This document shows positions 6,481 to 9,400 of a stretch of 9,400 nt of DNA, piece after piece (position 1 is the stretch's first letter; every line of letters begins with the position of its first letter). The notes below the pieces were generated by a model. The model saw nothing but the letters and a program-made list of their open reading frames with translations. It made no database searches and was not told where the DNA came from. Origin of the DNA: Bacillota bacterium. Lineage in GTDB: Bacteria > Armatimonadota > Hebobacteria > Hebobacterales > Hebobacteraceae. The stretch is taken from assembly GCA_030597345.1 (NCBI GenBank), contig JAUVSA010000064.1, positions 1 through 9,400 on the forward strand, given 5' to 3'. The translations under genes and the position numbers were made by a program.

Positions 6481-7578
6481 CTACGGCCGAGGTGTGCCCC
6501 AGCGGCACCTCTCCCTCTCGAAGCCCTTGCCGTCAGTGAGCCGCCGGGCGCGACGTCTCACCTCCGGGTTGGGGTCGTAGAGGGCAAGCTCGAAGATCTC
6601 CTTGTGCTCGGCCGGTTCGATCTTCGACAGGAGCGCCGCAGTCTCCACCCGGACGCACGGCTCCGGATCCTTTAGGCCCCGCACAAACCACCGGGGCGCG
6701 TCCTGTCCCCCATGCTTCGCCAAGGCCGCGGTGGCCGCCCCGCGAATACGCCTGTCCTGGGACTCGGCAAAGGGAGCAATGACCTCAGGATCGGCCTCCT
6801 CGCAGGCCAGCATAGTGTGGAGCGCAGCGATCTGGACCTCGGCGTCGTCACCCAGGAACATGGCACACCAGTCGAACAGGTCCGGCTCCCCGATCTTCGC
6901 CAGAAGGCCGAGCCCGCGCGCGCGCCGTTCCGGCTTCTCGGAGGTCAGGCAGTCGAGCGCCTCCTCCTCGTGGGGGTCGGCTGACTCCGTCGGCGGCTCG
7001 ACCTCGACCTCGATGGTCGCCACCTCCCGCCGCGCACGCATTGACTCGAGGTCGATCCGGACGCCCTCGAAGAACTCCGGCAGCCACCGGCGCGCCATGG
7101 CGAGAAGCTCCCTCGGGCGAATCCTGCTGTTCGGCCGGGAGGTCATGCGGTTCACCACCCAGCGGGAGAGGCGGTCGAGTCCGGGATGCCGTTTGTTGAC
7201 GCCTTTGTAGGGCTTCAGCCCGAGGATGTCGTTGATCCAGGCGGCCAGGTCCTCGGGGGAGCTGGGCTGGTCTGCACAGCCCGGATAGCCGGGGTGCGAG
7301 CGAAGCACGTTCACCGAGACGGCCGCTTTGATGGCGATGACGCCGCCCCTGTGGAGCACCTTCCCCTTGCCGAGGAGCTTGCGCATCTGGGGCAGGTCGA
7401 TATCGCAGGTGCGGACCACGGCCGTGTCGCGGGCGCGCTTCGCCTGGGTCTTCGCCCGGCCGAGCGCGTAGGCCCGGGTCTCCGCGAACCAGACCCTGCG
7501 GGAGGGCTTCCTCGGGAGGAAACCCTCCGCTGAGATCCGGCGCGCCCGGCCTGCCGTTGTGCCGTGGTAGAGGATCAT
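6481..7578 (-). CDS. ART-like N-terminal domain fused to HEAT repeats
   Basis: This 365-residue soluble protein has three parts. Residues 1-92 start MILYHGTTAGRARRISAEGF and continue with VWFAETRAYALGRA. The H5-G6-T7 motif, the following helix to Gly19, and the FA-x-x-x-x-Y segment with Y37 resemble the ADP-ribosyltransferase/PARP-type fold (first two positions of an H-Y-E triad). The expected acidic third residue is not evident near SVNVLR (88-93), so catalysis is uncertain. Residues 106-185 are a helical linker I do not recognise. Residues about 204-350 are HEAT/armadillo-like repeats: paired helices with D-x-x-x-x-V/I-R-x-x-A-A-x-A-L patterns at 244-257, 275-287, 304-318 and 335-348.

The ATG at 7578 opens directly on the motif and has GGAA upstream. 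It lies 40 bp behind the cyclase stop, so the two are probably cotranscribed. The function is unknown; protein modification guided by HEAT repeats is an inference. Confidence 0.75.
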   Translation of the reverse strand: MILYHGTTAGRARRISAEGFLPRKPSRRVWFAETRAYALGRAKTQAKRARDTAVVRTCDIDLPQMRKLLGKGKVLHRGGVIAIKAAVSVNVLRSHPGYPGCADQPSSPEDLAAWINDILGLKPYKGVNKRHPGLDRLSRWVVNRMTSRPNSRIRPRELLAMARRWLPEFFEGVRIDLESMRARREVATIEVEVEPPTESADPHEEEALDCLTSEKPERRARGLGLLAKIGEPDLFDWCAMFLGDDAEVQIAALHTMLACEEADPEVIAPFAESQDRRIRGAATAALAKHGGQDAPRWFVRGLKDPEPCVRVETAALLSKIEPAEHKEIFELALYDPNPEVRRRARRLTDGKGFERERCRWGTPRP

Positions 7579-7618
7579 GGCTCGTTTCCGGCGTACGCGA
7601 CCACGCGACCCTCCTCGC

Positions 7619-8170
7619 CTACGACCGCAGGTGGTAGGTGGTTGGCCGAGCGATTTTCTGGAAGCGCTCTCGGCCCTCCGGTGAGAGGCAGCGGAAGGCC
7701 TGCTGGGAAAGTATCAGGCCCCGTCGGCCCAGGCGGGCCGCGATGTTCACCGTCTTGCCGATCACGTCGAAGCGCTCTTCGCCCGGCGCCCCGAAGCTGC
7801 CCGCGAGCGCCGGGCCGACGTGAACGCTCACGTTGAGGTACACATCGAGGCCGAACCGGAGGGCGCTTTCCCGGGCATCCCGGGACAAGTCGGAGAGGGC
7901 AAACACGATCTGTTCGACCGACTCCTTGGGGCACACGACGAGTCCGGCATCGCCCATGAACTTGACGATTCGCCCTCCCGCCGGCTGGAGGTGCTTCGCG
8001 GCCAGCCCGTAGAACGTCTGGAGGAAGCTGGCGACGCGCGCATCTCCCTCCGGTGACGTCCATTCGGCCATACGGGAGAGATCGAAGAAGGCGACGCCGA
8101 GGGTTTGAGTCTCGCAGTCCGCGGGGAGCGCGGAGTGCGGTGCGGCAGTTACAGCGGTCCGATCAGACAT
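7619..8170 (-). CDS. Stand-alone class III adenylate cyclase
   Basis: This 183-residue cytoplasmic protein is essentially just a class III nucleotidyl cyclase catalytic domain, making cyclic AMP from ATP as a homodimer. All six key positions are visible. D30 (FFDLS) and D74 (MGDA) are the metal-binding residues. K70 (VKFMGD) and D135 (RFDVIG) are the purine-recognition pair typical of ATP specificity. N142 and R146 (GKTVNIAARLG) stabilise the transition state. There are no membrane, GAF, PAS or HAMP segments, so its activity must be set by expression or a partner.

I place the start at the ATG at 8170, seven bases after AGGAG. The upstream ATGs at 8233 and 8194 have poor ribosome sites, and the first lies almost at the predicted transcription start. 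It is the first gene of a two-gene unit with the ART-like/HEAT gene. Activity on ATP is predicted from residues, not shown. Confidence 0.88.
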   Translation of the reverse strand: MSDRTAVTAAPHSALPADCETQTLGVAFFDLSRMAEWTSPEGDARVASFLQTFYGLAAKHLQPAGGRIVKFMGDAGLVVCPKESVEQIVFALSDLSRDARESALRFGLDVYLNVSVHVGPALAGSFGAPGEERFDVIGKTVNIAARLGRRGLILSQQAFRCLSPEGRERFQKIARPTTYHLRS

Positions 8171-8241
8171 TACACGACTCCTCTCATAGGACATATATCG
8201 TTGGTCTCCGGCGAACAGATGCCCGCGAGCCAACTGATGTG

Positions 8242-8270
8242 ATTATAGCTCACCACGGCTCACAAAGCAA
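8242..8270 (-). promoter_or_regulatory. Near-consensus promoter for the cyclase operon
   Basis: On the minus strand a consensus -10 TATAAT (8247-8242) sits exactly 17 bp downstream of TTGCTT (8270-8265), which keeps the TTG core of a -35 box. Transcription would begin near 8235, leaving about 65 nt before the ATG at 8170. The spacer contains two direct copies of GTGAGC (8263-8258 and 8253-8248), ten bases apart, which could bind a regulator. Confidence 0.6.
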
Positions 8271-8293
8271 TCCCAGAATGCGGTCGCGCCCGT

Positions 8294-8305
8294 GACCTCG
8301 AGGTC
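8294..8305. promoter_or_regulatory. 12-bp perfect palindrome in the divergent intergenic region
   Basis: GACCTCGAGGTC is a perfect palindrome located 24 bp upstream of the cyclase -35 element and about 100 bp before the plus-strand gene at 8403. Its place between divergent genes fits an operator serving one or both. No other copy was noticed in the window. Confidence 0.35.
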
Positions 8306-8402
8306 CGGGGGGACATGGCACAGGGGAGCGCGAAGAGGAAACTCGGGTTGCTCGCCAAACCTACTGGTTGCACCCCATACATAGCCAAAGGAGCGCGCAG
8401 CC

Positions 8403-9400
8403 ATGCCAAGTGCAGTCGACGGTCCCATCACCTCCCGGTTCAGCCCGATCGGCCTCAGGGGAAACCTGAAGCTCTCGGATCTGCGGTCTGCGCGCGCTCT
8501 GTCGAAAGAGATGCGGGAAGCGATGCCGCGCGCGCCAAGTGGCAGTTGCGTGGGCTGGGGCATTCCGTTCCAGATCCGAAGAGCAGTGCTGCTGAAGCGG
8601 GAAGTGGTGGCAGTCAAGCTCGATCCGACTAGAGCCAGTTGGCTTGTGTTCATGCACACGTCGGACCTCCGTCCACAGCAGACAGACGAGAGCGGATTCC
8701 CCGTGGGGAAGACTGGGACTGGGCGCCTCGGCGAGCACGCGGCCAACTATGTCGTCATCTACGCAGATGGCACCGAGGAGCGCATCTCCATCCGGAGGCG
8801 GCACGAACTCGGAGCATTCCAGCGCAATTGGGGCGAGAACTGCTTCGAGGCGGTTGCACATGCCAAGCCTTTCCCGATGCGCGCACACCACGAGCAGGCC
8901 TGTGGAAACTGGGGTGGAAGCCAGACCCGCGCGAGCGCGGCGGACAACGGCCCGTGGATCAACTGGCTCTATGCCTGGCAGAACCCTCACCCCCGCAAGG
9001 AGATCGTTGGTCTTCGCTTGGAGCCGGTGAGCGGCGTCGTAGTGCTCTCAGCACTGTCCGCAGGGAAGGCCTCGTCACACCCACTTCGCTGGCAGACTCG
9101 AAAGAAAGCTATTCTTCGCCTGCCCAGAGGCCAGCGCTTCGACCCAAGCATGGACGAAGTCGGGCTGTTGAAGCAGGTCCGCTTGGACATGGGACAGGTG
9201 ATCTCTGCATCCAGACGTCCGCTCTACCCGAACCGGGAATGGCGCAAGACCTACAACAACCGACTTCCGGAGATCTCCGAACGCGAGGTGCTGGTCGAGT
9301 ATGCCGCGCACCCCGACGCGTGCTTCCATCTGGCGGGCGGGAAGAGAATCCCGCTGAAGAAGCTGGCGACTCGGAGCAGAACGCAGCCCCTCGCGCACGT
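8403..9400 (+). CDS. Unrecognised beta-sandwich protein, 3' end outside the window
   Basis: An open frame of 332 codons runs without a stop to the window edge. The ATG is preceded by AAGGAG at a 9-base distance. There is no signal peptide or membrane segment at the start, so it is predicted cytoplasmic. Residues about 10-220 look like one compact beta-rich domain. Seen within it are WLVFMHTSD (80-88), NYVVIYADGTEERISIRR (115-132), a Trp/Asn-rich segment with NWGENCFEA and NWGGSQTR, and WQNPHPRKEIVGLRLEP (192-208). The NPHP-x-K-E-I turn followed by a beta strand is reminiscent of galactose-binding-like accessory domains attached to hydrolases in environmental bacteria. Residues 225-332 start a second region (FDPSMDEVGLLKQ) I cannot place.

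The catalytic part, if any, may lie beyond the window. I do not assign a function. Antisense frames over it are shadows. Confidence 0.75.
   Translation, partial: MPSAVDGPITSRFSPIGLRGNLKLSDLRSARALSKEMREAMPRAPSGSCVGWGIPFQIRRAVLLKREVVAVKLDPTRASWLVFMHTSDLRPQQTDESGFPVGKTGTGRLGEHAANYVVIYADGTEERISIRRRHELGAFQRNWGENCFEAVAHAKPFPMRAHHEQACGNWGGSQTRASAADNGPWINWLYAWQNPHPRKEIVGLRLEPVSGVVVLSALSAGKASSHPLRWQTRKKAILRLPRGQRFDPSMDEVGLLKQVRLDMGQVISASRRPLYPNREWRKTYNNRLPEISEREVLVEYAAHPDACFHLAGGKRIPLKKLATRSRTQPLAH

Noticed and set aside
8171..8233. Longer start for the cyclase at 8233
   Set aside because: It sits at the predicted transcription start with no ribosome site; AGGAG precedes the ATG at 8170.
8361..8990. 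209-codon minus-strand frame, with the 8243-8746 minus frame
   Set aside because: Antisense to the open plus-strand gene beginning at 8403, which has the better composition, ribosome site and domain-like sequence.
1..9400. CRISPR array, insertion sequence, tRNA or rRNA
   Set aside because: No regularly spaced repeats, transposase, terminal inverted repeats or recognisable cloverleaf or rRNA sequence were seen.

Overview
The window is GC-rich bacterial DNA, about 60% or more by eye. It carries five complete protein genes on the minus strand, one partial gene on the plus strand, and a decayed gene remnant near the left edge. There are no RNA genes, insertion sequences or CRISPR arrays. The mix suggests an uncultured or environmental bacterium with a large signalling and surface repertoire, perhaps of the Armatimonadota/Planctomycetota type. 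It includes a stand-alone class III cyclase, a HEAT-repeat protein, a secreted multi-domain beta-sandwich protein, and an exporter of the kind linked to cyanophycin metabolism. The phylum is an inference from gene style, not something the sequence proves.

Layout from left to right. Positions 1-353 hold no intact gene, but 172-246 (minus) encode the last residues and stop of a second DUF1854-type protein, matching the intact copy further right. Positions 354-2984 (minus) encode an 876-residue secreted protein: signal peptide, a DUF4139-like beta-sandwich core, then three diverged copies of a beta-rich domain. Positions 3261-6009 (minus) are a two-gene unit: a 735-residue ABC exporter half-transporter with an N-terminal beta domain and a four-cysteine zinc ribbon, followed with an 8-nt overlap by a 182-residue DUF1854 protein. 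This pair resembles the ABC transporter/DUF1854 pair often annotated as cyanophycin metabolism-associated.

Positions 6010-6480 form a long leader/intergenic region. It has a good sigma-70-like promoter pointing into the ABC operon, four stem-loops, and a 7-residue ORF behind a strong Shine-Dalgarno sequence. This looks like an attenuation-type or otherwise RNA-controlled leader.

Positions 6481-8170 (minus) are a second two-gene unit. A 183-residue class III adenylate cyclase catalytic domain with all six key residues is followed 40 bp later by a 365-residue protein with an ADP-ribosyltransferase-like N-terminus and C-terminal HEAT repeats. A near-consensus promoter precedes the cyclase. Divergent from it, a plus-strand gene starts at 8403 and runs off the window. 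It encodes a predicted beta-sandwich protein I cannot name.

The strongest candidates for something undescribed are the cyclase plus ART-like/HEAT pair, the structured leader of the ABC/DUF1854 operon, and the tandem-domain DUF4139-like protein. These are hypotheses from sequence reading alone.
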